Shown here: positions 1 to 7,408 of the stretch, piece by piece
How the letters are laid out: every line of letters begins with the position of its first letter
Position numbering within the stretch: the first letter of the stretch is position 1
Assembly: GCA_900299205.1 (NCBI GenBank)
Contig: OMIW01000083.1
Span: 1-9,214 of the forward strand
Source of the DNA: Pseudomonadota bacterium
Lineage (GTDB): Bacteria; Bdellovibrionota_C; UBA2361; OMIW01
DNA: 9,214 nt
Direction: 5' to 3'
The notes under the pieces: generated by a model
Databases searched by the model: none
What the model saw: only the letters and a program-made list of their open reading frames with translations
Told to the model about the DNA's origin: nothing
Program-made: the position numbers and the translations under genes

Positions 1-2
1 CG

Positions 3-824
3 GGGGGCCAGCAAAAAGGCCAACAGGGATCTGATGGCGGAGCTCAGAACGGAGGACAAGAGGGAAAGGGTGATCAACCTGGCCCTCAGGGCTCTCTTTC
101 CAAAGATGGTCAGCAGGCTCAGCAAAAAGGGGGTGCTCAACAGGGGAGTGGTGGACAGGGGGATGCTGGATTAGAGGGCCAGACCTCTCAGCAAGGACAA
201 GGCAAAGGACAGGGAGAAACCGGGAATCCTCTTCAAGAGGCAAAGGATAAGGTGGCGAGTCTTTCCAAAAAAAAGGATGATACCGGGGGGAATGGATCGG
301 GCAAGGACAGCGCAGCTCAGAATGGTGCGGGATCAGAAGAGAAAAAGGGGGGAGGGGGAAATAACGGTAAGACCAGCGATGCATCAGATGAAAACAAAGG
401 TGCTAAGTCAAACCAAAAAACGGACAAAGACAATGCCTCCCAGAGTGGTGAAGGAAAAGACAAGAGCAACTCTCCTGAAATGGTCGGCATGAACGAGGGT
501 GAGAGCGACGGCAAGAGCTCAAAAGATGCACGAGGCAATTCAGCGAGTCTCGGGAATGGCTCTGAGGACAAAAATATTGGAGAGGGTGATGGCAAAGCAA
601 TGTCAGGACCCAAAGGATTCGTCGATGCCCCAGTTCAGGAGAAAGCAGATGAAAATTTGGATCCTCGGTGGGGGGAGAATACGGGCAAAGTCTCTGAACA
701 TAACGATCCAACGAACTTTAAACGCTCTCTGAGCAAGATCCCCCTCGCCAAACCGGAAACCGTTATCACTCGAAAGGACCAACCGATTCCGCTTGAATAC
801 CGCGGAATCCTCGGAGCAGATTAG
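3..824 (+). CDS. C-terminal part of a Gln/Gly-rich low-complexity protein (DUF4175-like), 5'-truncated
   Basis: The frame is open from the left edge to TAG at 822-824, giving 273 visible residues; the true start lies outside the window. Residues 1 to about 83 are almost only G, Q, K, S, A and D, with blocks such as GGQQKGQQGS and QQGQGKGQGE. From about 84 to 205 the composition changes to G, S, K, D, N and E with very little Q. The last ~68 residues are of normal complexity and end in a PIPLEYRGILG tail. No membrane segment, enzyme motif or cysteine is visible in this part. It lies 64 nt upstream of the MoxR gene. In related loci this position is often held by DUF4175-type membrane proteins with a Gln/Gly-rich C-terminus and a final P-x-E-Y-R-like tail; that match is from memory and is the basis for the tentative name. 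GTG at 252 is an internal Val codon, not a start. The reading frame is well supported; the family name is not firm. Confidence 0.8.
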   Translation, partial: GGQQKGQQGSDGGAQNGGQEGKGDQPGPQGSLSKDGQQAQQKGGAQQGSGGQGDAGLEGQTSQQGQGKGQGETGNPLQEAKDKVASLSKKKDDTGGNGSGKDSAAQNGAGSEEKKGGGGNNGKTSDASDENKGAKSNQKTDKDNASQSGEGKDKSNSPEMVGMNEGESDGKSSKDARGNSASLGNGSEDKNIGEGDGKAMSGPKGFVDAPVQEKADENLDPRWGENTGKVSEHNDPTNFKRSLSKIPLAKPETVITRKDQPIPLEYRGILGAD

Positions 825-888
825 GATTCTCAGTAGTTTCTGGTAGCGAATCGCGTTTTGACTGATAGAGAAACAGGCGACGATAAAG

Positions 889-1890
889 ATGACACAGACA
901 ACGACCGAACTCGAGCAAGAAATAGCCATATTCAAGGGCACCTTCTCCGAAGTCCAGGCAGAGGTTAGTCGGGTGCTTGTAGGAATGCCCGGAGTCATTC
1001 GCGGTATCATTTCGGCTATATTCGCCGGTGGGCATGTGCTTCTCGAGGGCGCTCCGGGTCTGGGAAAAACTCTTCTTATAAAGTCAATTTCTCAGACGCT
1101 CGGCATGTCATTCAAAAGAATCCAATTTACTCCCGATCTCATGCCATCAGACGTAACGGGAACCCAGGTACTCACCGAAGATGAATCCGGCAGAAGAAGT
1201 TTTGTCTTTCGGCCTGGGCCATTATTTGCGCATGTCGTCCTTGCCGATGAAATAAATCGGGCGACGGCTAAAACTCAGGCAGCATTGCTCGAAGCAATGG
1301 AGGAGCGCCAAGTCACGGTTCTCGGTGAAACGCATCGCCTTCATGATCCCTTCTTTGTGCTCGCCACCCAGAACCCCATAGAGTTGGATGGAACATATCC
1401 GCTCCCCGAGGCACAACTCGACCGGTTTCTCATAAAACTACCCGTACCCGCGCCCACATCTGAAGACCTCAAGGAGATCCTCCGCCGCACGACCGGGGCT
1501 GCTATCCCGGAAGCTCGCTCTATCCTTGATGGCCCGACGGCACCCGCCACATTAACTCGAATGCGCCATCTTGTAAGGAAGGTCTTCGTGGCGGAACCGC
1601 TAAACGACGTCCTCGTGAGGATGTTGGCTGCCGTCTCGCCTCAAAATGAACATGCGACTCCCATGGTCAAAAAATATGTTCGGTTCGGACCAGGACCTCG
1701 GGGGGCGCAATCGGTTGTCCTCATGGCAAAAGTGGAGGCGCTTATCGATGGAAGAATCAACCTCTCTTTTGACGACCTTAAGACAGCTTTCATTCCCGCT
1801 CTCAGGCATCGCTTGTTACTCAACTTTCACGCGGAGGCAGATGGAGTGACCGCAGACGACCTTTTGCAACAGGTGAGGAGTGCGAAGTAA
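889..1890 (+). CDS. MoxR-family AAA+ ATPase
   Basis: This is a complete 333-residue protein of usual MoxR length. MoxR proteins are cytoplasmic AAA+ chaperone-like ATPases that form rings and activate or assemble partners, usually VWA proteins encoded next to them. Visible motifs are Walker A GAPGLGKT (residues 54-61), Walker B VVLADE (116-121) followed by INRA, sensor 1 ATQNP (159-163), PEAQLDRF (173-180) with the likely arginine finger, and a sensor-2 region FGPGPR (266-271) in the C-terminal lid. The sensor-2 region is usually closer to G-A-S-P-R in this family, so this is a mild variant. The ATG at 889 gives the usual ~50-residue lead before Walker A; only a weak AGG at 875-877 is available as ribosome binding site. 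It sits 30 nt before the DUF58 gene, the canonical MoxR partner. Family assignment is secure; the client is inferred from neighbours. Confidence 0.96.
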   Translation: MTQTTTELEQEIAIFKGTFSEVQAEVSRVLVGMPGVIRGIISAIFAGGHVLLEGAPGLGKTLLIKSISQTLGMSFKRIQFTPDLMPSDVTGTQVLTEDESGRRSFVFRPGPLFAHVVLADEINRATAKTQAALLEAMEERQVTVLGETHRLHDPFFVLATQNPIELDGTYPLPEAQLDRFLIKLPVPAPTSEDLKEILRRTTGAAIPEARSILDGPTAPATLTRMRHLVRKVFVAEPLNDVLVRMLAAVSPQNEHATPMVKKYVRFGPGPRGAQSVVLMAKVEALIDGRINLSFDDLKTAFIPALRHRLLLNFHAEADGVTADDLLQQVRSAK

Positions 1891-1906
1891 AACGGTAAAA
1901 ACTATT

Positions 1907-1911
1907 GGGAG
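1907..1911 (+). promoter_or_regulatory. Ribosome binding site deciding a TTG start
   Basis: GGGAG lies 9 nt before TTG at 1921. The spacing and the family's usual N-terminal length support TTG as the start of the DUF58 gene, since the first in-frame ATG codons lie inside the conserved region. Confidence 0.6.
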
Positions 1912-1920
1912 ATCGCTCTT

Positions 1921-2793
1921 TTGCTTCCAACGTATTTAGACGAAACAGCTCTTCGCTCTCTGGGTCTGCTAACCTTGCGCAGTAGGCGAGCCCTTTTAGG
2001 TGTTACTCAGGGAATTCACGTTTCTCTTAAGCGGGGACACGGCATTGAGTTCTCCGATTATCGGAATTATCAACCGGGCGATAATCCACGAGATATCGAC
2101 TGGAATCTCTACGCCCGCAGCGATCGCATGTATGTTAAAACCTTTAACGAGGAGCAGAATCTCGCAGTCTACATTATCGTTGACGGTAGCCGCTCAATGC
2201 GCTGTTCGATCGGTGAGGATAAATGGAGCTTCGCAGCAAGTCTTGCACTCGGTATCGCGTATGTTGCTCTTTCTCAAAGGGATGAGGTCTCTCTTGCTGT
2301 TCTCGGCGCAGGGGCTGCTTTTCGAATAAAATCGCTCAGTTCATTTAGACAGCTTGCTCCGCTCTTCTCCGGAACGTCAGACAACAATCCTGACCTTGCG
2401 ACTACATTTCGTGCTTTTGTCGCTCGCACACGAGCTCCGGGAATTCTTATATTCATATCTGACTTCCTTTACCCCACCGAAACTCTTGAAGAGGTTTCGT
2501 ATCAAGCCCGCTCAAAAAATCTGGATACGACGTTCATTCAGGTGCTAAGTGATTTTGATCGCCACCCTTACGACTATCCGCTGGATGATATCTTTGACGG
2601 TGAAACTGGTATTCGGGCCTCTTTGGCGTCAGGTATTGATTCCTCTGATTTCGATACAATGCTCACCAGTCATAACCGAGCTGTTGAGAATGTGGTCACT
2701 GGATCGATGATTCGTTTTGTAACTCCCGCAGATCTTACTGACCCCGTATCGTTCATAGGCGCGAATCTCAGAGATGTTGGTCTTATCGGATAA
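1921..2793 (+). CDS. DUF58-domain protein (VWA-like MoxR partner)
   Basis: This 290-residue protein has the standard DUF58 length. The signature block is clear: GIEFSDYRNYQPGD (residues 41-54), then RDIDWNLYARSDRMYVK (57-73) and NEE (76-78). A VWA-type fold follows, with an intact MIDAS DGSRSM (88-93) and a second acidic strand end FISDF (178-182). GETG (227-230) is near the C-terminal part. No membrane segment or signal peptide is visible, so it is predicted to be cytoplasmic, like its MoxR partner. DUF58 proteins are nearly always encoded directly after moxR and are thought to be contacted by the ATPase; the biochemical role is not established. The start is TTG with a well-spaced GGGAG. The stop TAA (2791-2793) overlaps the next gene's ribosome binding site, which suggests coupled translation. 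Confidence 0.95.
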   Translation: MLPTYLDETALRSLGLLTLRSRRALLGVTQGIHVSLKRGHGIEFSDYRNYQPGDNPRDIDWNLYARSDRMYVKTFNEEQNLAVYIIVDGSRSMRCSIGEDKWSFAASLALGIAYVALSQRDEVSLAVLGAGAAFRIKSLSSFRQLAPLFSGTSDNNPDLATTFRAFVARTRAPGILIFISDFLYPTETLEEVSYQARSKNLDTTFIQVLSDFDRHPYDYPLDDIFDGETGIRASLASGIDSSDFDTMLTSHNRAVENVVTGSMIRFVTPADLTDPVSFIGANLRDVGLIG

Positions 2794-2801
2794 GGGGGAA
2801 T

Positions 2802-4610
2802 ATGAGCTTTCTCTACCCGCTTGCTCTCCTCGGTATCCCAATCGGAACCGGCATCCTTTTGGTGATTTATCGGCGTGTTTCTTCCGGTGAGCCGACGGAG
2901 GTACCCACACTCTTTCTTTTGAGTCACTTTATCTCCGAGGGAGGTAAGCCAAGGCGATTTTTCCCCCCCTTACGATTTCTTTTCGAGTTACTAATGCTCC
3001 TTCTTTTAAGCCTGGCAGCAGCAGGCTTTAGCTTTTTGGGTTCCGGCGGGCGAGCCATTCTCGTTATCGACAACCGATTTCAAACATCAGCCATTACCCG
3101 TGAGTCATCCACTATTTTTGAAACTGTTGTAGAGAGAGCAAAGGAGGCTCTCAGAACCAATCTTGAGAAAGACTCTGTCCTCGTAATGGTAACGACCCCG
3201 AGACTCGCCCCGGTCACCGACGGCTTCGTCTCGTCTGCCTCAGCTGCCACGACACTCGCATCAATCAAACCGGCATATGGGGCCGGAGAGATAAAAATGA
3301 AGCTACCGTCCCTCCTAAGCCGAGAGGATACCGATAAAATAGTTATCTCCAGCCCCTCTCCGATTGAACAATCAGTAACCGATCGTACCAGGGTAATCCT
3401 CCTACCCGTCGGTTTAACCCCCCTAAGTAATGTTGCGGTTGAAAAGATGTGGGTTGACCCAACAAAGGAGGTATCGGTCAAACTGCGAGCATTCTCTGAA
3501 GAAAAAATATCCGTAACAGTAGGGCTCTCTTTGATATCTTCTGATGGCAGTAAACGGTCAACAGAACGTCGCGAGATCGTTGTTGAACCAAATACTTCTT
3601 CAACCCTGACATTTCCGCCCCCCTCCGGCGAAGGTATTGGATACTTTGCCCGAATCGAATCTCCAGAGATTGGCCCTGATAACAGCCTCCGGGCAGACGA
3701 TGAATCGTGGCTTTCAATGGGACGCCCTGCCTCCACCATCGGCGTTGTATCTCATCTTTCCGCTAAACAGCTCGGGCTTGATCGGGTTCTCGGTGGAGCA
3801 CTCGAGGAGATCTCACCAACGCAAATAGAGGAAAATCCTCCCAGGGTCGCTGGCTGGATATTTCATCGATTATCGCCACAAAGGCCGAAAACGAAGCCCT
3901 CTCTCTATATCCTGCCCCCTCCTGATGCTCCCCTGATCAGAAGCACCCCCTTTAGTGCTCCTTGGAGTGTTGCCATTTGGGAGGGTGCATCGCCCCTCTT
4001 TCGCTACCTCTCGCCCGATACCATTCTCGGAGTAGGGGGTGCTGTGCTCGAGACCGGAGGGGCGTTTTCGCCCCTGTTGCGCGGAGACCAAGGGTCTATC
4101 ATCGCGGAGGGCTTCCCTTATGGAACCCATACAGTAGTCATGGGATGTGAAGCTCTTCCTTTTCTCGGTGCTGGAAATCCTTCACTCAGTATTTTGTTAC
4201 TTAATACCATCAATCACCTCTTTCCAAACGCCACGGCAGGTGAACTATCTCCCTATTCACTACTTCCCCGCACAGAATTGGGAGAAAAACCTCGCTATCT
4301 AGCCTATTCATCGGAACTCCCCGTTGTCGCCGATCCTCATACCCTCTCGGTACCGGGTCTCATTGCGATACCCTCCATGGATGGCCCGGATGACGTTCGA
4401 GCAATCACTTTTTTTGATGAATCAGAATCGAACCTTTTTGGCCAAAGAGCGATCTCAATCTCCACATCTGAGACAATGATAAGTCCCAAGGAGAATCGCG
4501 CAATTAACAGTACCATACCAAGCATAATCACGATCCTACTCGGCCTAATGTGCATTGATGGCGCACTCGCTATTCGCTCCCGATCAAATATTAAGAGGGG
4601 GCGTGCGTGA
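2802..4610 (+). CDS. BatA-like membrane protein with degenerate VWA domain
   Basis: This 602-residue protein starts at ATG 2802 behind AAGGGGG at 2792-2798. The N-terminus is the BatA type: a membrane segment at about 4-23 beginning FLYPLALLGIPI, a loop rich in Arg/Lys, and a second membrane segment at about 58-78. A VWA-like strand follows (AILVID, 85-90), but the MIDAS is DNRFQ (90-94) in place of D-x-S-x-S, so both metal-binding serines are missing. About 208-300 looks like an Ig/CARDB-type beta domain ending NSLRADDESWL, and 310-540 resembles the poorly named C-terminal region of such proteins. A third membrane segment lies at about 572-591, followed by a basic tail RSRSNIKRGRA. Positive loops place residues ~80-570 outside the inner membrane. 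The role is probably a structural or scaffold partner in the MoxR/VWA module; function is inferred from family and context only. The stop overlaps the next start by 4 nt. Confidence 0.9.
   Translation: MSFLYPLALLGIPIGTGILLVIYRRVSSGEPTEVPTLFLLSHFISEGGKPRRFFPPLRFLFELLMLLLLSLAAAGFSFLGSGGRAILVIDNRFQTSAITRESSTIFETVVERAKEALRTNLEKDSVLVMVTTPRLAPVTDGFVSSASAATTLASIKPAYGAGEIKMKLPSLLSREDTDKIVISSPSPIEQSVTDRTRVILLPVGLTPLSNVAVEKMWVDPTKEVSVKLRAFSEEKISVTVGLSLISSDGSKRSTERREIVVEPNTSSTLTFPPPSGEGIGYFARIESPEIGPDNSLRADDESWLSMGRPASTIGVVSHLSAKQLGLDRVLGGALEEISPTQIEENPPRVAGWIFHRLSPQRPKTKPSLYILPPPDAPLIRSTPFSAPWSVAIWEGASPLFRYLSPDTILGVGGAVLETGGAFSPLLRGDQGSIIAEGFPYGTHTVVMGCEALPFLGAGNPSLSILLLNTINHLFPNATAGELSPYSLLPRTELGEKPRYLAYSSELPVVADPHTLSVPGLIAIPSMDGPDDVRAITFFDESESNLFGQRAISISTSETMISPKENRAINSTIPSIITILLGLMCIDGALAIRSRSNIKRGRA
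4595..4601 (+). promoter_or_regulatory. Ribosome binding site for a GTG start overlapping a stop
   Basis: GAGGGGG lies 5 nt before GTG at 4607. The start and the preceding TGA share GTGA (4607-4610), a typical arrangement for translational coupling, and this fixes the start of the last operon gene. Confidence 0.7.
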
Positions 4611-7129
4611 CTCCTGTTTCTCTTACCTGGACTCCTCTCATATGGCTTGGTCTCGGAGCAATTGTCTCCGTTGTATTGCGAGCTCGTACGCTTAAATTTC
4701 TCCGCACCTGGCGATTGGTTTGCTCGACCTTTTGCCTTTTATGCTCCGTCGTATTAGCTACTATCGTCCTTCTCGATCCATCGCTTTCTCACACCGACAA
4801 GGAACGCTCCTTCGGTGCGCTATTTGATATCTCGGACAGCATGGATCCCGACACTTCCTCAGATCTCTTGTTAAAATTAAAGGAGCATCAGCCGACTACC
4901 CTCCATTCATTTGGTAAGAATCTCTCTCCCGAACTACTCGAATCAAGTCGGTCCTTCCCCTCCCTCTCCTCATTGCGGTCTCAGGTCTCAGAAATTGGAT
5001 CTGATAAATCTGATCTTCTCAAAGCCCTTGAAAAGCTCCCAAATGGACCCTTAATCCTCGCCACCGACGGATGGATGACCGGCTCCTCCGAGGAGGAAAT
5101 ACTCTCTCTTGTCCGCTCTCGCGGAACCCCTATTTTCCCTGTCACTCCCTCGGGCGAATCCGACTCCAATCGACCTAGAGTAGCAGTCTCAAACCTTACT
5201 GTTCCGTTTCAGGCACCTGCAAAAACCAGCGTTGCGATACGCGCAGGGGTAAAAAATGATACAGCTCAGCCTCAATCAGGCCGAATCGTAATTCGAGATG
5301 GAGAGAAAATCATTCTCGACAAAAATGTGACTATTTCGGCTAATTCCGAGCTTCCCTTTGCTGCAAAGACGGATGCCGACGCTGCGGGCCTTCATCGAAT
5401 TGAGGTCAGTTTCAGTCCCTCCGACTCCTCTTACGCGACATCGAAAAAGATAGCCGTGATAAACAGTCAGAGGCGCGAGCGAGTGCTCCTACTCAGCGGG
5501 ATGGTAGAAGAGGGAGAAGTCCTAAAAGAGCTCCTGACCTCACAATCATACGAGCTTGTGACCGTGAATGTCGGCTCAGGCACTATTCCTCTGTTCTCCG
5601 ATTTTTCAGCGATAATTCTCAACAATGTCGGAGCCCAACAACTGGGTACGGCAAAGCTGGACTCTCTGGTGCCATTCATCGAAAATGGTGGTGGTCTGAT
5701 TATGGTCGGGGGAAATCGAAGCTTTGGACTCGGTGGATATCGGGGATCCACTCTTGAACCATACCTTCCGGTCAAACTTCTCCCTCCTCGCGCTGAACAG
5801 AAGCGAATTAATGCAGCCGTTGCTCTCGTACTCGATAAATCCAATAGCATGGGTGAGCTGCGAAAGCTTGATTATGCAAAGGAGGCTGCTGAAGAGGTTG
5901 TTCGTAATCTCAAGGATGACGACTATCTGAGCGTCATCGGGTTTGACAACATGCCCTTCGTCGTTGTCAAGATGAATCAGCTTCGGGTAAATCGTGCCCA
6001 GGCGCTCGAAAGAATTAAGTACCTTTTTCCCAAACTAGGCACTAATCTCGTCCCTGCGATGGATGAGGCACGACGCCAGCTCATAACAGCGAAAGCCGGA
6101 AAAAAGCACGTTATCATTCTCACCGATGGGATGCTTCGAGCGAATCAGAGCTTCCTCATCCAAATGTCCGAAGAGTTCAGGCGAGAGGGAATAACAACGA
6201 GCACTGTACTCGTCGGACTCTTTCAAGATAATACGATGTCTGAGATGGCGAGACTTGGCGGAGGAATCTATCATCAAACTAATGATCCAACGGCTCTACC
6301 TCGAATATTTCTCTCAGATATTAAGGTAAATGCCGGAGAACGAACTCTCCGAGAGACCTCCGATTTCACCGTATCAAGAAAACAGAATTCCGATCCCATA
6401 ACCGTAGTCAGGGATATTCCCCAAATTCAGGGCTTTGTTGACACTCTTCCGCACCCTCAAGCTCCCCCCGAGCTGACTGTCGGAGCTGAAGACGGAGACC
6501 GGCCTTTGCTTGCTTCGTGGAAACAGGGACGAGGACGGGTAATTGCACTAACAACGGATGCAGCGGGTAGATGGACATCGCGCTGGGTCCGATGGAACCA
6601 GTATGCCCAGCTCTGGACAGACCTTATTGCTTCTGCTCGGGGCAAGAGCGGGACCGAATCATCGGTGCGATATGATCTATCAGTTCAGCAAAGGTACGGA
6701 ACAATTGAGCTCGATGTTGCTCTCTATAATGAGCAGGCAGCCCGCGACTTTACCGCCAAGCTCAATCAAATGCCACTATTATTTGAGACAATTGCTCCGG
6801 GTCATCTCCGCGCAATCATACGCGATCCAGTCCCCGGAACCTACACGATATATCCATCAGTCGGTAGTCAATCTCTACCTGAATCCTCATTCATCGTTGA
6901 TCCTCTCGAGATTGCGGAACAGAAAGGAAATGGATTTAACAGGGCTCTTCTCAAACGAATTGCTGATGCCTCGGGTGGACTCGTTAATCCCTCAAGAGAA
7001 TATCTTGATCAGCTCAGCACCTCCAAGCATGAGATATATTCCATATCTCATGCCCTTCTCATCACTTCAGTTGTATTTTTTCTTGCCTCATTGGCCCTAC
7101 GCCTGTGGGAAAGCGTACGAGCTCGTTGA
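4607..7129 (+). CDS. Membrane protein with two VWA domains and a glutamine-amidotransferase-like domain
   Basis: This 840-residue protein starts at GTG. Domain order as read: membrane segments at about 10-24 and 37-56 separated by a basic loop; VWA-1 (~68-180) with intact MIDAS DISDSM (74-79) and LATDG (151-155); an Ig-like beta domain (~186-288); an amidotransferase-like stretch (~292-398) with GGGLIMVGGNRSFG (361-374); VWA-2 (~402-575) with MIDAS DKSNSM (410-415), GTN (478-480) and ILTDG (504-508); then GRGRVIALTTDAAGRW (641-656), the usual closing part of the amidotransferase-like family; a C-terminal domain; and a last membrane segment at about 815-834 with a basic tail. Charge distribution puts all large domains outside the inner membrane. 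Cysteines occur only at 39, 43 and 46, inside a membrane segment, so no cysteine nucleophile exists and the amidotransferase fold cannot work as a classical glutaminase. It is probably the main extracytoplasmic component of the MoxR/VWA module; the ligand is unknown. Confidence 0.92.
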   Translation: MTPVSLTWTPLIWLGLGAIVSVVLRARTLKFLRTWRLVCSTFCLLCSVVLATIVLLDPSLSHTDKERSFGALFDISDSMDPDTSSDLLLKLKEHQPTTLHSFGKNLSPELLESSRSFPSLSSLRSQVSEIGSDKSDLLKALEKLPNGPLILATDGWMTGSSEEEILSLVRSRGTPIFPVTPSGESDSNRPRVAVSNLTVPFQAPAKTSVAIRAGVKNDTAQPQSGRIVIRDGEKIILDKNVTISANSELPFAAKTDADAAGLHRIEVSFSPSDSSYATSKKIAVINSQRRERVLLLSGMVEEGEVLKELLTSQSYELVTVNVGSGTIPLFSDFSAIILNNVGAQQLGTAKLDSLVPFIENGGGLIMVGGNRSFGLGGYRGSTLEPYLPVKLLPPRAEQKRINAAVALVLDKSNSMGELRKLDYAKEAAEEVVRNLKDDDYLSVIGFDNMPFVVVKMNQLRVNRAQALERIKYLFPKLGTNLVPAMDEARRQLITAKAGKKHVIILTDGMLRANQSFLIQMSEEFRREGITTSTVLVGLFQDNTMSEMARLGGGIYHQTNDPTALPRIFLSDIKVNAGERTLRETSDFTVSRKQNSDPITVVRDIPQIQGFVDTLPHPQAPPELTVGAEDGDRPLLASWKQGRGRVIALTTDAAGRWTSRWVRWNQYAQLWTDLIASARGKSGTESSVRYDLSVQQRYGTIELDVALYNEQAARDFTAKLNQMPLLFETIAPGHLRAIIRDPVPGTYTIYPSVGSQSLPESSFIVDPLEIAEQKGNGFNRALLKRIADASGGLVNPSREYLDQLSTSKHEIYSISHALLITSVVFFLASLALRLWESVRAR

Positions 7130-7408
7130 GAGACCAGAGAATCATCCAAAACGTGCCTATTATTGATAAGTATCTCATAGATTTTCGGATAAAAATTGGC
7201 TATGCTGTTCGCGAAAGCAAAAGCGCATCCAGGGTGATATTTCGGCGCTTCGCTGTTTTCCCCGCAGTAGGTTTCTTCACGGCCCACACTGCTGAGAGCT
7301 CGAGCGAACGGCTGAATCTCGCTGGCATCGCAAAAACCGTTGCCCGGACAGGCTGCTGAGAGTGGGCAGGTTCAGGGGCGGCATTTCGGCAAAAGGGGGA
7401 CACGCACT
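7130..7408. other. 279-nt intergenic region between the VWA operon and pckG
   Basis: I see no credible gene here; short open frames begin inside the upstream gene and lack a supported start. The region should contain the end of the operon transcript and the promoter of the carboxykinase gene. A possible but poor promoter is TTGATA (7163-7168) with GATAAA (7188-7193) at 19-nt spacing. No strong hairpin followed by a T-run was found; the best candidate (7211-7258, stem with a bulge and a 28-nt loop, then TGTTTTC) is too weak to call. The octamer TTCGCGAA (7208-7215) is palindromic. Two copies of a 10-bp direct repeat are listed separately. Confidence 0.6.
7289..7362 (+). repeat. 10-bp direct repeat upstream of pckG
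   Basis: CTGCTGAGAG occurs at 7289-7298 and again at 7353-7362, 64 nt apart start to start. Each copy is preceded by a similar GCCC...ACA stretch. The second copy lies 46 nt before the pckG start. It could be a paired operator for a regulator of gluconeogenesis or a chance repeat; nothing in the window distinguishes these. Confidence 0.35.

Noticed and set aside
9-250. Gln/Gly-coding repeats considered as a CRISPR array or DNA satellite
   Set aside because: The repeats are short, irregular and in frame with a continuous open reading frame; they are explained by protein low complexity.
3080-3739. 219-codon open frame on the minus strand inside the BatA-like gene
   Set aside because: It is fully antisense to a gene with clear family features, its protein shows no recognisable motif, and no ribosome binding site or promoter was seen; it is a codon-bias shadow.
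6558-7166. 202-codon open frame on the plus strand overlapping the end of the double-VWA gene
   Set aside because: It lies in another frame of a well-supported coding region and has no family features.
7211-7258. Imperfect inverted repeat (GCGAA/TTCGC, plus AAGCGC/GCGCTT at 7221-7250) followed by TGTTTTC as a terminator
   Set aside because: The stems are short, bulged and mutually exclusive, the loops are 18-28 nt, and the T-run is interrupted; too weak to call.
7105-7359. 84-codon open frame spanning the intergenic region
   Set aside because: It starts inside the upstream gene, has no supported ribosome binding site, and its protein looks like translated non-coding sequence.
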